Positions 40,870-49,537 of a stretch of 64,000 nucleotides of DNA are shown one piece after another. The stretch covers positions 4,216,001 through 4,280,000 of the forward strand of contig NZ_JACHNE010000001.1 in assembly GCF_014205255.1 (NCBI RefSeq). The letters run 5' to 3'. This DNA is from Streptomyces caelestis (GTDB lineage: Bacteria; Actinomycetota; Actinomycetes; Streptomycetales; Streptomycetaceae). The notes below the pieces were generated by a model. The model saw only the letters and a list, made by a program, of their open reading frames with translations. It made no database searches and was not told where the DNA came from. The position numbers and the translations under genes were made by a program. The stretch's first letter is position 1, and each line of letters begins with the position of its first letter.

Positions 40870-41553
40870 GACCGGCGCGGAGACCTTCGCGACCAACTCG
40901 CCGCACAGATCCCGGAGCTTGACGTTCCGGTGCTGCGAGGCGCGGCGCAGCCGCTCCAGCGCGTGCCGGGCGTCGATCCGCTCCCGGGCCATGAGGATGC
41001 CGATCGCCTGGTCGATGACGCTGCGGGAGAGCAGTGCGGTGCGCACGTCGGCCGCCGACTGGCGGCGGCGCTCGATGCGCAGCGCCACGTTGATCACGTC
41101 CCCCGCCCGGACCGCGAAGGCCCGGGCCGCGTCCCGGCCCGGGCCCAGCACACCGGGCCGCACGCCGTAGAGGTTGATCGCGGCGCCGGTCTCGCCCTCG
41201 ACGGCGACGGGCACGGCCAGCACGCAGTGGACGCCCGCGGAGAGCGCGTAGCGCGTGTACCCCGGCCAGCGGGACTCCGATGCCAGGTCGGAGGCGTACT
41301 GCTCGACACCGGTCGCGGCGGCCTCGACGCAGGGTCCCGAGCCGTTCTCGTACTGACGCTGGTCCAGGCCGCTGGGCAGGCCGTCGCTGCCGGCCAGGGT
41401 GAGCAGCCGGCCACCGCGGCTCACCGTGATGCTGCACGCGGCGGCGCCGGACACCTCCTGCACCGCACGGTCGGTCAGATCGCGCAGCAGGGTGTCGAGA
41501 CCGCTGCTGCGCACCATCGCCTGGTCCAGCGTGTCGGACGTCTCGGAACTCAT
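40852..41553 (-). CDS. GAF-ANTAR regulator 1
   Basis: A 233-residue protein with a GAF sensor domain (about 20-160; GPCVEAAATGVEQYASDLAS) and a C-terminal ANTAR RNA-binding domain (about 165-225; SRSVIDQAIGILMARERIDA, LRRASQHRNVKLRDL). ANTAR proteins bind paired hairpins in mRNA leaders to antiterminate transcription. The ATG is not preceded by a clear Shine-Dalgarno sequence. A paralogous GAF-ANTAR gene lies directly upstream on the same strand, 56 bp away. Confidence 0.92.
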   Translation of the reverse strand: MSSETSDTLDQAMVRSSGLDTLLRDLTDRAVQEVSGAAACSITVSRGGRLLTLAGSDGLPSGLDQRQYENGSGPCVEAAATGVEQYASDLASESRWPGYTRYALSAGVHCVLAVPVAVEGETGAAINLYGVRPGVLGPGRDAARAFAVRAGDVINVALRIERRRQSAADVRTALLSRSVIDQAIGILMARERIDARHALERLRRASQHRNVKLRDLCGELVAKVSAPVSGSRK

Positions 41554-41609
41554 GACCGTACGTATATCCCGTCGGCGTCCCTTAACGCCCCCGCCTTGAC
41601 TCACACCCC

Positions 41610-42314
41610 CTAGGTGGAGTTGTGAGCGCTGACGATCTCGCGGGCGAGGTCGCGCAGTTTCACGTTCTCCCGCTGGGAGGCCCGCACCAGGCTCTCGAAG
41701 GCCGCGGCCGCGTCGATGTCCTGGCGCTCCATGAGGATGCCGGTGGCCTGGCCGATCAGGTCCCGGGTGTGCATGGCCTCGGTGAGCTGCTCGCGCACGG
41801 TCGCGGACTCCAGGGCGATGCTGACGTGCGTGGTGAACAGCCGGCCGATGCGCGTCGCGTCCTCGTCGAAGGCGCCCGGTTTGCGCGCGTAGGCCGTGAG
41901 CACGGTCAGCCGGCGGCGGTCGGCGCGCAGCCGCAGCGACAGCGCCGAGCGCAGTCCCAGGGCCGACAGCACGTCCCAGCCCTCGTCGGCCTCGCTGTCC
42001 GTTATCCGCGCCACCGGGCTGTGCCACAACTGGTCCCAGTGCCCGTGCGGTTCGCGGCCGCCGTGCCGGGCCTCGGCGGAGCGTACGACGTCGTCGGTCC
42101 AGGCGAGCGTGCGGAACTTGCTGCCGCGCTCGATCTCGGAGATGCCGACGTGCTCCGCCCCGGGCATGATGTGCACGGCCAGCCGGACCGCCGTGCGCAG
42201 CGTGTTGTGCGGCGTGGGCGTCTCGTGCAGTTGCTGAGACGCCACCGTCAGGGCCTCGGCCAGCTCGAAACCGGCCTGAAAACGGGGCAAATCAGGAAAC
42301 TCGGACGCAGCCAC
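41610..42314 (-). CDS. GAF-ANTAR regulator 2
   Basis: A 234-residue protein: GAF domain (about 20-165; HNTLRTAVRLAVHIMPGAEH) and ANTAR domain (about 170-230; TRDLIGQATGILMERQDIDA, VRASQRENVKLRDLAREIV). The ANTAR part is similar to that of the downstream paralogue, suggesting duplication. Start chosen at the second of two GTG codons, since AAGAGG lies 6-7 nt upstream; ATG at 42332 would add six residues. Targets unknown. Confidence 0.88.
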   Translation of the reverse strand: MAASEFPDLPRFQAGFELAEALTVASQQLHETPTPHNTLRTAVRLAVHIMPGAEHVGISEIERGSKFRTLAWTDDVVRSAEARHGGREPHGHWDQLWHSPVARITDSEADEGWDVLSALGLRSALSLRLRADRRRLTVLTAYARKPGAFDEDATRIGRLFTTHVSIALESATVREQLTEAMHTRDLIGQATGILMERQDIDAAAAFESLVRASQRENVKLRDLAREIVSAHNST

Positions 42315-42548
42315 CACGAACCTCTTCGGCATGCACGACCAAGGCCGTGCGCAGGAGAGCTCCGCAGCACATTCCCGACTGCGAGCACAGGACGAACAGC
42401 ACTCTAGCTGCTCGGTTGCGTCAAGGTGACGTCCGGCCGACGGCCGCCACAGGCGCTTCCGCAGCCGCGCCCCGGCATGGTGGAATGGGCCCACGGGTCA
42501 GGAAGCGGCCTTACCGGAATCCGGACGAACGTCTGCCAGGTGAGCGCT

Positions 42549-42902
42549 GTGACCTTCCTCCCGAATCCCACCGAACCCCGGGATCTGCCCGGCCGTGTGC
42601 ACCTCACCATGCCCGCGGAGATCGACTTCTGCAACGCGGAGCAGCTGCTTCCGCTCATCGTGTCCGAGGCCCGGGCCCGTGGTGACCGGCTGGAGGTGCT
42701 CGTCCTCGACCTCAGCGCGACCTGCTTCATGGACTCCCAGGGCATCCGTCTCCTCAACGACGTACGCCACCGGCTGCACCCCGGGGCCCGGCTGCGCCTG
42801 GTGGCCCGGCCGGACGGCGTCACCAGCCGCGTACTGGAGCTGACCGGCCTGCGCCGGGACGTGCCCGTGTACGACAACCTCGCCGAGGCCATGGGGTCGT
42901 AG
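42549..42902 (+). CDS. STAS-domain anti-sigma factor antagonist
   Basis: A 117-residue STAS protein. The strand-helix signature LVLDLSATCFMDSQGIRLLN contains Ser63, the residue phosphorylated by partner anti-sigma kinases in this family. GTG start with AGGTGA 5 nt upstream (GTG 42540 also in frame). Partner anti-sigma factor is not encoded adjacent; the SpoIIE phosphatases at 17-20 kb and 56-57 kb are the kind of enzymes that dephosphorylate such proteins. It precedes the PPOX gene by 10 bp. Confidence 0.9.
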   Translation: MTFLPNPTEPRDLPGRVHLTMPAEIDFCNAEQLLPLIVSEARARGDRLEVLVLDLSATCFMDSQGIRLLNDVRHRLHPGARLRLVARPDGVTSRVLELTGLRRDVPVYDNLAEAMGS

Positions 42903-42912
42903 GCTGCCTGGC

Positions 42913-43383
42913 ATGGCACCGAACATCGCTACGAACACCCGCGTCTCCCGGGACGAGTTGCTCGACTTCGTACGGCCCCGGCACCACGCGATCCTGCTGA
43001 CCCGGCGGGCCGACGGCAGCCCCCAGGGCTCGCCACTGACCTGCGGGGTCGACGACTCCGGCCGGATCGTGGTCTCGACGTACCCGGAGCGGGCCAAAAC
43101 CCGCAACGCCAAGCGGGACCCCCGGGTCAGCCTGATCGTGCTCAGCGACGACTGGAACGGCCCCTGGGTCCAGATCGACGGCACGGCCGAGGTCGTCGAC
43201 AGCCCCGACTCCGTCGAACCGCTCGTGGAGTACTACCGGAACATCGCCGGGGAGCACCCCGACTGGGACGAGTACCGCGCGGCCATGGTCAAGCAGGGCA
43301 AGTCGATCATCCGCATCACACCGGAGCGGTGGGGGCCGGTGGCGACCGGCGGGTTCCCGGCGCGGCTGGCCGAGGGGGAGTAG
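42913..43383 (+). CDS. PPOX-class F420-dependent oxidoreductase
   Basis: A 156-residue split-barrel flavin/deazaflavin-binding protein: HHAILLTRRADGSPQGSPLT, VVSTYPERAKTRNAKRDPRV and WVQIDGTAEVVD. Such actinobacterial proteins use F420 or related cofactors; substrate unknown. ATG 10 bp after the STAS gene, so possibly cotranscribed. It converges with the TetR gene, 22 bp apart. Confidence 0.9.
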   Translation: MAPNIATNTRVSRDELLDFVRPRHHAILLTRRADGSPQGSPLTCGVDDSGRIVVSTYPERAKTRNAKRDPRVSLIVLSDDWNGPWVQIDGTAEVVDSPDSVEPLVEYYRNIAGEHPDWDEYRAAMVKQGKSIIRITPERWGPVATGGFPARLAEGE

Positions 43384-43405
43384 CCGGTCCTCCCGCTCGG
43401 GCCCG

Positions 43406-44164
43406 TCACTCCCGGGCGACCATCGCCTCGATACCCGCGATCAGCAGTTCCAGCGCGAACTCGAAGTCGCGCTCCAGCATCTCCGCGACCGTGTCACCGC
43501 CACGCGCCGCCATGATCTCCTGGGACTCCTGGATGACGTCGGCGGCCTGCGGGGCCGCGGTCACCGTGCTCAAGGCCTGCTGGAAGTACTCGTCCACGGT
43601 CATGCCGCCGGCCGCGGCCCGGGCGGAGAGGTGGCCCTCCAGCGTGCCGTAGCCGTAGACGAACTGGAAGACCGCCGAGATCGTGCTCGTCAGCCGTTTC
43701 GCGGGCAGCCCGGTCCTGCGCACGACGCGCTGTACGGCCCGGGAGAACGCCAGGTTGTTGGGGCCGATGTTGAGGAAGACGCCGACCAGCGCGGACACCC
43801 AGGGGTGCCGCACCAGCAGCGTCCGGTACTCCCGGGCCAGCGCCCGCACCTCGTCCCGCCAGTCCTCGTCGGCATCCGGATCGGGCAGCCGCATCTCGCC
43901 CATGACCTGGTCCAGGGCGAGTTCGAGGAGGTCGTCCTTGGTGTCGACGTACCAGTAGACGGACATCGCGGTGACGTTCAGCTCACCGGCCAGCCGCCGC
44001 ATGGAGAACTTGGCCAGCCCCTCGGCGTCCAGCAGCCGGACGGTGACCTCGATGATGCGCTCACGGTCCAGCCCCGAGGGCTGCCCTCCGCCGCGCCGCC
44101 GGTGCGCCTTGCTTTCCAGCCAGACGCTGGTCCGCGGCTGACTCTCCCGAGCCGCTTTCGCCAT
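43406..44164 (-). CDS. TetR-family regulator with TetR_C C-terminal domain
   Basis: A 252-residue repressor. The N-terminal HTH (about 33-80) is EVTVRLLDAEGLAKFSMRRL and VTAMSVYWYVDTKDDLLELA; the C-terminal ligand-binding domain (about 95-250) is of the type in tetracycline-like regulators. ATG at 44164. It lies downstream of the DHA2 exporter on the same strand, separated by 146 bp including a dispersed repeat. It probably controls that exporter through the dyad at 45812-45841. Confidence 0.9.
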   Translation of the reverse strand: MAKAARESQPRTSVWLESKAHRRRGGGQPSGLDRERIIEVTVRLLDAEGLAKFSMRRLAGELNVTAMSVYWYVDTKDDLLELALDQVMGEMRLPDPDADEDWRDEVRALAREYRTLLVRHPWVSALVGVFLNIGPNNLAFSRAVQRVVRRTGLPAKRLTSTISAVFQFVYGYGTLEGHLSARAAAGGMTVDEYFQQALSTVTAAPQAADVIQESQEIMAARGGDTVAEMLERDFEFALELLIAGIEAMVARE

Positions 44165-44214
44165 GGCGCACCTTCCTCAGTCTTGCAATGCCGCTCATGC
44201 TAGACGCGCTTCCT

Positions 44215-44290
44215 GGGGGCGCGGGGCTGTGTCGGCCTGCGGCTCCGCCGCGTGGGCGCGACCAGCCACAATGGCCCCGCAGCCGCCCCT
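44215..44290 (+). repeat. Dispersed Streptomyces intergenic repeat, copy B
   Basis: Begins GGGGGCGCGGGGCTGTGTCG, then the hairpin GCGGCTCCGCCGC and GGGCGCGACCAGCCACAATG. Its first 55 bp match copy A at 23008-23063 on the opposite strand. Located between the exporter's 3' end and the TetR start. Confidence 0.8.
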
Positions 44291-44310
44291 CTACCCAGCC
44301 GCCCGAGCTG

Positions 44311-45807
44311 TTAGGCGGACTCTGCCCGCTCAGCCCGCCGCAGCAACGCCGCCGCGACCAATCCCCCAGCCAGCACAGCCACCGCCCCCACCAACTGACT
44401 GGTCTCCAGACCGGAGGCGAACGCGTCAGAGATACGCGCCTTCTCCTCAGCGCTGTCCGCCGCGGCCAGCGCCGCCGGCAACGACGCCGCCGATACGGCG
44501 ACCAGCGACGCGAACCGCGAGTTGAGCACCGCACCGAGCACCGCGACACCGAGGCCGTTGCCGAACTCCGCGAGCGTCCCGTTGATCCCCGCTCCCACAC
44601 CCGCCTTCTCCGGCGGTATCGCGCTCATGATCGCGTTGGCCATGGCCGGCATGGACAGCGCCACACCCGCGCCCATCACGACCAGGCCGAGCAGCATCCC
44701 GCCGTACCCGTGCCCGCCGAGCAGCGCGATCGCCGCCAGCCCGGCCGAGACCAGGCTCATACCGAGCGCGATGGCCGCCGGAGTGCCGGCCTTGAGCACC
44801 AGCTTCGCTCCGAGTCCGGTGAAGTTGAGCGCGACCACGGTCAACGCCAGCGGCGCCGTCCGCAGACCGGCGTCCAGCGGCTCGTAGCCGAGCACGAACT
44901 GGAGGTGCTGGGTGAGCAGGAACAGCGAGCCCGTCATGCCGAACGCCACGAGGATCGCGCCCGCGACCGCGCCCACGAACTTCTGGTTGCGGAAGAAGTG
45001 CATGTCCAGCATGGGGTGCTCGATCCGCAGCTCCCACGACACGAACAGACCGAGAACGACCAGGCCGACCAGGGCGGAGACCAGTACCTGCGCGGAGGTC
45101 CAGCCGTGCTCGGGGCCGGTGATGATCGCGTACACCACGGCCGTCATGCCGATGGTCGACAGCACCGCGCCGACCAGGTCGGGCCGGTCACCCGCCTTGT
45201 GCCTGGACTCCGGTACCAGCGCGGCGACCGCGATCAGGCCGAGTACGGCGATCGGGATGTTGATCAGGAAGATCGCGCCCCACCAGAAGTGGTTGAGCAT
45301 CACTCCGCCGATCAGCGGCCCGGCCGCGAAACCGAGCGAACTGACCGTGGACCACAGGGCGATGGCCTTGACGCGCTCCTGGTCGTCGAAGATCTGCACG
45401 ACGACGGCGAGGATCGTGGTCATCAGCAGCGCGCCGCCGACGCCCATGCCGGCGCGGGCCGCGATCAGCTGGGCCGGGCTCTGGGACAGGCCGGCCACCA
45501 GCGAGCCCACACCGAAGATCACCAGGCCCGACATCAGCAGCAGCTTGCGGCCGTAGCGGTCGGCGGCGTTGCCCGCCGTGAGCAGCAGGCCGGACTGCAC
45601 CAGGGAGTAGGCGTTCATCATCCACTGGACGTCGGCGGTCGTCGCGTCCATCTCGCGGGTGAGCGAGGGGATCGCCACGTTCAGGATCGTGTTGTCGAGC
45701 AGCACGGTGAGCTGCGCGAGGCAGATGACACCGAGGATCAGCCAGCGCTGGGGGTGGCCGCCGTGCGCCGTCTGCGGCGGGGCCTCTTCCTGTGGGGACG
45801 TCGTCAT
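44311..45807 (-). CDS. DHA2-family MFS drug exporter
   Basis: A 498-residue, 14-helix antiporter of the EmrB/QacA type. Landmarks: LLDNTILNVAIPSLTREMDA, the loop GNAADRYGRKLLLMSGLVIF and RAGMGVGGALLMTTILAVVV (motif C region in GFAAGPLIGGVML). ATG start; a GTG three codons upstream is in frame and no Shine-Dalgarno sequence is visible, so the transcript may be leaderless. Upstream is a 9-bp-arm dyad suited to a TetR repressor. Substrate unknown, probably a small hydrophobic drug or metabolite. Confidence 0.93.
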   Translation of the reverse strand: MTTSPQEEAPPQTAHGGHPQRWLILGVICLAQLTVLLDNTILNVAIPSLTREMDATTADVQWMMNAYSLVQSGLLLTAGNAADRYGRKLLLMSGLVIFGVGSLVAGLSQSPAQLIAARAGMGVGGALLMTTILAVVVQIFDDQERVKAIALWSTVSSLGFAAGPLIGGVMLNHFWWGAIFLINIPIAVLGLIAVAALVPESRHKAGDRPDLVGAVLSTIGMTAVVYAIITGPEHGWTSAQVLVSALVGLVVLGLFVSWELRIEHPMLDMHFFRNQKFVGAVAGAILVAFGMTGSLFLLTQHLQFVLGYEPLDAGLRTAPLALTVVALNFTGLGAKLVLKAGTPAAIALGMSLVSAGLAAIALLGGHGYGGMLLGLVVMGAGVALSMPAMANAIMSAIPPEKAGVGAGINGTLAEFGNGLGVAVLGAVLNSRFASLVAVSAASLPAALAAADSAEEKARISDAFASGLETSQLVGAVAVLAGGLVAAALLRRAERAESA

Positions 45808-45811
45808 GCTG

Positions 45812-45841
45812 TACACCGTAGAATACGTCCCATACGGCGTA
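45812..45841. promoter_or_regulatory. Inverted repeat at the exporter promoter (putative TetR operator)
   Basis: TACACCGTA (45812-45820) and TACGGCGTA (45833-45841) form a 9-bp imperfect dyad with a 12-bp spacer, starting 5 bp upstream of the exporter's ATG. It is suited to a TetR dimer. Confidence 0.6.
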
Positions 45842-45872
45842 CAACCGAGTATGAGATGGTGCCGGGAAACGA

Positions 45873-45905
45873 GGAAGGGCGGTGGCTCTCGGCCACCGCC
45901 CTTCC
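45873..45905. terminator. Terminator after the ArnT-like gene
   Basis: A perfect 14-bp inverted repeat (45873-45886 with 45892-45905) with a 5-nt loop, 16 bp past the end of the glycosyltransferase gene. Confidence 0.85.
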
Positions 45906-45921
45906 TCCGGTCAGGGGACGG

Positions 45922-48117
45922 TCAGCTGCTCGCCTTCCGCGTGAGGTCGTAGAAGGTGGCCGAAGCGGCCGTGACCTTCTTGAAGTTGGCCTCGACCCAG
46001 GAGGTGATCTGGGAGGAGGTGCCGTCGCTGCTGCCGCCCATGCCGCCGCCCGCGCCGGAGGCGATGAAGTAGTGGATCTTTCCCTCCTCGACGTACTGCT
46101 TGAACTGGGCCGGCGTCGGGGACGGGTCCGTGCCGTTGAAGCCGCCGATGGCCATCACCGGCTCGCCGGTGGACAGCTGGTAACTCGCGGCGTTCTGGGC
46201 ACCGATGGCCGCCGCGGCCCAGGTGTACTGGTCGGCGTCGGTCTCCAGCAGCTTCTTGGCCTCGGAGCCGACGCTGGCGCCGTTGAGCAGACCGCCCATG
46301 CCGCCACCGCCGCCCATGCGGCCGGTACGGCCGCCGTCGCCGTTCTGACGGTTCTGGCCGCCACCCGGGAAAGCGCCGCCGGGGAAGCCGTCGCCCTGCC
46401 CGCCCTGGGTGGTGCCGTCGCCGTTCTGCCGGCCTTGCTGACCTTGCTGGTTCTGGCCACCGCCCGGGAAACCGCCGCCGGGCCCACCGCCGCCGGGGGC
46501 GCCACCGCCGCCCGGACCGCCCCGGCCGCCCGCGACCGCCGGACCCGCCGTGACGATCGAGCCCGTGTGCCCCTCGTTCACCGTGGTGAGCGTGTACGCC
46601 GCCGGTCCGGCCAGCGCGGCGACCAGTCCCAACCCGGCCGTTCCCAGGGCCAGTCGGCGCCCCAGCCGGCCGGCGAAGATCAGGCCGAGGGCCGCCGTCA
46701 GACCGCCGACCAGGACGAGCCACTTCAACCAGGGCAGGTAGTCGGAGGAGCGGTTGAGCAGCACGTAGCCCCAGGCCGCGGTGGCCGTCATCGCGGCCGC
46801 CAGGGTCAGCGACGCCCACGCCTTGTCCCGCTTCTCCCAGAGCAGCGCCGAGCCCATGCCGATCAACGGAGCGATGTAGGGGGCGAGCGCCACCGTGTAG
46901 TACTCGTGGAAGATGCCCTCCATGTAGCTGAAGACCAGCATGGTCGTGAGCAGCGCGCCGCCCCAGACCAGGAACGAACCGCGCGTCACCGACGTCCGCC
47001 CGGCCCTGCGGGTGGCCACCAGGCCCGCCACGAGCAGGATCAGCGCGGCCGGGATCAGCCAGGAGATCTGGCCGCCGATGCTGGAGCTGAAAAGACGGTC
47101 CCAGCCGGTCTCGCCCCAGGTGCCACCGCCGCCACCGCCACCGACGCTGCCGGTCTCGTCGCCGTTGAGGCGGCCCAGGCCGTTGTAGCCGAAGGTCAGT
47201 TCCAGGAAGCTGTTGTTCTGCGAGCCGCCGATGTACGGGCGGGAGGACGCGGGCCACAGCTCGACGATCGCGACCCACCAGCCGCCGGAGACGACCAACG
47301 CAGCGGCAGCGAGGGCGAGTTGCCCGAAGCGCTTCTTCACCGGGACCGGTGCGCACACGGCGTAGACGAGGGCCAGCGGCGGCAGGATCAGGAAGGCCTG
47401 GAGGGTCTTGGCGAGGAAGGCGAAGCCGATGGCCCCACCCGCCCACACCAGCCACCTGGTACGGCCGTCCTCCAGGGCCCGGATGACGAAAGAGCAGGCC
47501 ACGGCCATCAGCAGGGCCAGCATCGCGTCCGGGTTGTTGAAGCGGAACATCAGCGCCACGACGGGCGTGAGCGCGAGCACCGCGCCCGCGATCAGGCCGG
47601 CCGCGGGGCTGAACCGGCGGCGCACGGCCGCGTGGACGACGGCCACCGTGCCGACGCCCATGAGGACCTCCGGGACGAGGATCGCCCAGGAGCTGAGGCC
47701 GAACAGCCGCACGGACAGGGCCATCGGCCACAGGGCGGCCGGGGGCTTGTCGACGGTGATGGCGCCCGCCGCGTCCAGCGAGCCGAAGAAGAAGGCCTTC
47801 CAGGACTGGCTGCCGGCCTGAACGGCCGCCGAGTAGAAGGAGTTGGCGTAGCCGGAGGCGCTCAGGTTGTACAGGTAGAGCACCGCGGTCGCCAGCAGCA
47901 GGGTGAGGAGGGCCGGGCGGGCCCAGCGGGGGTCCTCGGGCCGGCCGCGCCACAGCCGCTGCGGCAAGGGCCGCTTGGGCTCACCGGCGTCGGGGGCCGG
48001 TGCCGTTGTCGCCGGTGCCGTTGTCGCCGGTGCCGTTGTCGCCGGTGCCGGGGGGCGGGTCCGGGTTCCGGGACTCGTGTCTCTGCCGGTGATCTGCCGG
48101 TCGTAGTGGGCGGTCAT
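45922..48117 (-). CDS. ArnT/PMT-family lipid-linked glycosyltransferase
   Basis: A 731-residue integral membrane protein of the GT-C fold that uses polyprenyl-phosphate sugars. N-terminal tail with three perfect 15-bp repeats (PATTA units), then about a dozen membrane helices; the loop-1 catalytic region reads YNLSASGYANSFYSAAVQAG and DKPPAALWPMALSVRLFGL. A Gly/Gln/Asn-rich stretch (about 530-610) is followed by an extracytoplasmic C-terminal domain (ADQYTWAAAAIGAQNAASYQ, SGEPVMAIGGFNG). The ATG overlaps the upstream GT2-GtrA gene by 4 bp, so the pair probably makes and uses a lipid-linked sugar for envelope modification. Confidence 0.9.
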   Translation of the reverse strand: MTAHYDRQITGRDTSPGTRTRPPAPATTAPATTAPATTAPAPDAGEPKRPLPQRLWRGRPEDPRWARPALLTLLLATAVLYLYNLSASGYANSFYSAAVQAGSQSWKAFFFGSLDAAGAITVDKPPAALWPMALSVRLFGLSSWAILVPEVLMGVGTVAVVHAAVRRRFSPAAGLIAGAVLALTPVVALMFRFNNPDAMLALLMAVACSFVIRALEDGRTRWLVWAGGAIGFAFLAKTLQAFLILPPLALVYAVCAPVPVKKRFGQLALAAAALVVSGGWWVAIVELWPASSRPYIGGSQNNSFLELTFGYNGLGRLNGDETGSVGGGGGGGTWGETGWDRLFSSSIGGQISWLIPAALILLVAGLVATRRAGRTSVTRGSFLVWGGALLTTMLVFSYMEGIFHEYYTVALAPYIAPLIGMGSALLWEKRDKAWASLTLAAAMTATAAWGYVLLNRSSDYLPWLKWLVLVGGLTAALGLIFAGRLGRRLALGTAGLGLVAALAGPAAYTLTTVNEGHTGSIVTAGPAVAGGRGGPGGGGAPGGGGPGGGFPGGGQNQQGQQGRQNGDGTTQGGQGDGFPGGAFPGGGQNRQNGDGGRTGRMGGGGGMGGLLNGASVGSEAKKLLETDADQYTWAAAAIGAQNAASYQLSTGEPVMAIGGFNGTDPSPTPAQFKQYVEEGKIHYFIASGAGGGMGGSSDGTSSQITSWVEANFKKVTAASATFYDLTRKASS
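47997..48055 (-). repeat. 15-bp in-frame tandem repeat
   Basis: Three perfect 15-bp copies plus a partial fourth of GCCGGTGCCGTTGTC, encoding PATTA units in the disordered N-terminal tail of the ArnT-like protein. Perfect identity suggests recent slippage. Confidence 0.9.
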
Positions 48118-49523
48118 CGGAAGTCCCTCGCATCGGTGGTGTGGGGGCGCACCGGCAGCAGCTGCACGGTGGCGTCCCTCCAGGTGCCGTCCGCGGCTTC
48201 ACCGGCGCGGAACTGGTCGGTGGGGTATGAGCCGGTGAGGTGTGAGGCGGTGGGGTACGAGGCCACCACCGTCGTCTCGCTGTCGTGCCGGTCCGGGAAC
48301 ACCCACGCCCGGAAGAGCAGGAAGCGCAGCACGGTCGCCGCGAGGTTGGCGGCGATGAGCACCGCCAGCTCGGTGGAGTGCGCGGGCTCGGACGTGGCCG
48401 CGCCCAGCGCGGCGAGCGAACCGCTGGTCAGGGCGAGCCCGATACCGAAGACGACCAGGCCCTGCGCCTGATGCCGTACGGCCCCGTCGCGCCCGCGCAC
48501 CCCGAAGGTGAGCCGCCGGTTCGCGGCGGTGTTGGCGATCGCCGAGACCAGCAGGGCGAGGGCGTTGGCGACCTGGGAGCCGGTGAAGACGCGGAAGCCG
48601 CTGTAGAGGAGCAGGTAGAAGAGGGTGGAGAGACCGCCGACGACGCAGAAGCCGACCAACTGGCGGGTCAGGCCCCGCGGCACGTCCTTGATCTCACGGT
48701 CGCGCGGGTCGTCGCCGAACGGCCGGGTGAGCCGGTCCAGCGGCAGCGAACCGGTGGCCAGGGCCCTGCCGACGCGCCACACGCCCTTGAGGTCGTCGGT
48801 CGCGGTCTTGACGATGTGCACGGTCGAGTCGGGGTCGTCGACCCAGTCGACCGGCACCTCGTGGATCCGCAGCCCCGCGCGCTCGGCCAGCACCAGCATC
48901 TCGGTGTCGAAGAACCAGCCGGTGTCCTCGATCAGGGGCAGCAGCACCTGCGCCACGTCACGGCGGATCGCCTTGAACCCGCACTGGGCGTCCGAGAAGC
49001 GGGCCTGGAGCGAGCCGCGCAGGATGAGGTTGTAGGCCCGGCTGATGAACTCCCGCTTGGGGCCGCGCACCACGCGCGAGCTGCGGGCCAGCCGGGAGCC
49101 GATCGCGAGGTCCGAGTGGCCGGAGATCAGCGGGGCCACCAGCGGGAGCAGGGCGTTGAGGTCGGTGGACAGGTCCACGTCCATGTAGGCGAGGACCGGG
49201 GAGTCCGAGGCCGACCAGACGGCCCGCAGGGCCCGCCCGCGGCCCTTCTGCTCCAGGCGGAAGGTGGTGACCTCGGGGATCTCCGCCGCCAGCCGCGCCG
49301 CCACCTGCGGGGTGGTGTCCGTGGAGGCGTTGTCCGCGATCGTGATGCGGAACGCGTACGGGAACGTGCGGGCGAGGTGCTCGTGCAGTCTGCGGACGCA
49401 CGGCTGGAGGTCCTTCTCCTCGTTGTAGACGGGGATCACTACGTCCAGGACAGGCGTACCGGCTGGTGCGGCCGGGAGGTGCTCCCGCGCCGGCAGGGTG
49501 CCGGGAGAAGAATCGGTTCGCAT
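48114..49523 (-). CDS. GT2 glycosyltransferase fused to GtrA-like membrane domain
   Basis: A 469-residue bifunctional protein. The GT2 domain (about 27-260) has LDVVIPVYNEEKDL, ADNASTDTTPQ and the metal-binding AYMDVDLSTDLNA, and resembles dolichyl/polyprenyl-phosphate sugar synthases. The GtrA-like part (about 290-415) has four membrane helices (LVGFCVVGGLSTLFYLLLY, LALLVSAIANTAANRRLTFG). It should make a polyprenyl-phosphate hexose and help flip it to the outer face for the ArnT-like enzyme, which is translated from the overlapping next gene. ATG start. The two-component genes precede it by 14 bp. Confidence 0.93.
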   Translation of the reverse strand: MRTDSSPGTLPAREHLPAAPAGTPVLDVVIPVYNEEKDLQPCVRRLHEHLARTFPYAFRITIADNASTDTTPQVAARLAAEIPEVTTFRLEQKGRGRALRAVWSASDSPVLAYMDVDLSTDLNALLPLVAPLISGHSDLAIGSRLARSSRVVRGPKREFISRAYNLILRGSLQARFSDAQCGFKAIRRDVAQVLLPLIEDTGWFFDTEMLVLAERAGLRIHEVPVDWVDDPDSTVHIVKTATDDLKGVWRVGRALATGSLPLDRLTRPFGDDPRDREIKDVPRGLTRQLVGFCVVGGLSTLFYLLLYSGFRVFTGSQVANALALLVSAIANTAANRRLTFGVRGRDGAVRHQAQGLVVFGIGLALTSGSLAALGAATSEPAHSTELAVLIAANLAATVLRFLLFRAWVFPDRHDSETTVVASYPTASHLTGSYPTDQFRAGEAADGTWRDATVQLLPVRPHTTDARDFR

Positions 49524-49537
49524 GGAACCGACTTTCG

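Noticed and set aside
44188..48471. A plus-strand open frame of over 1400 codons opposite the exporter and glycosyltransferase genes
   Set aside because: It is antisense to two clearly homologous membrane-protein genes, has an Arg/Gln/His-rich composition without domains, and is a product of high third-position GC.
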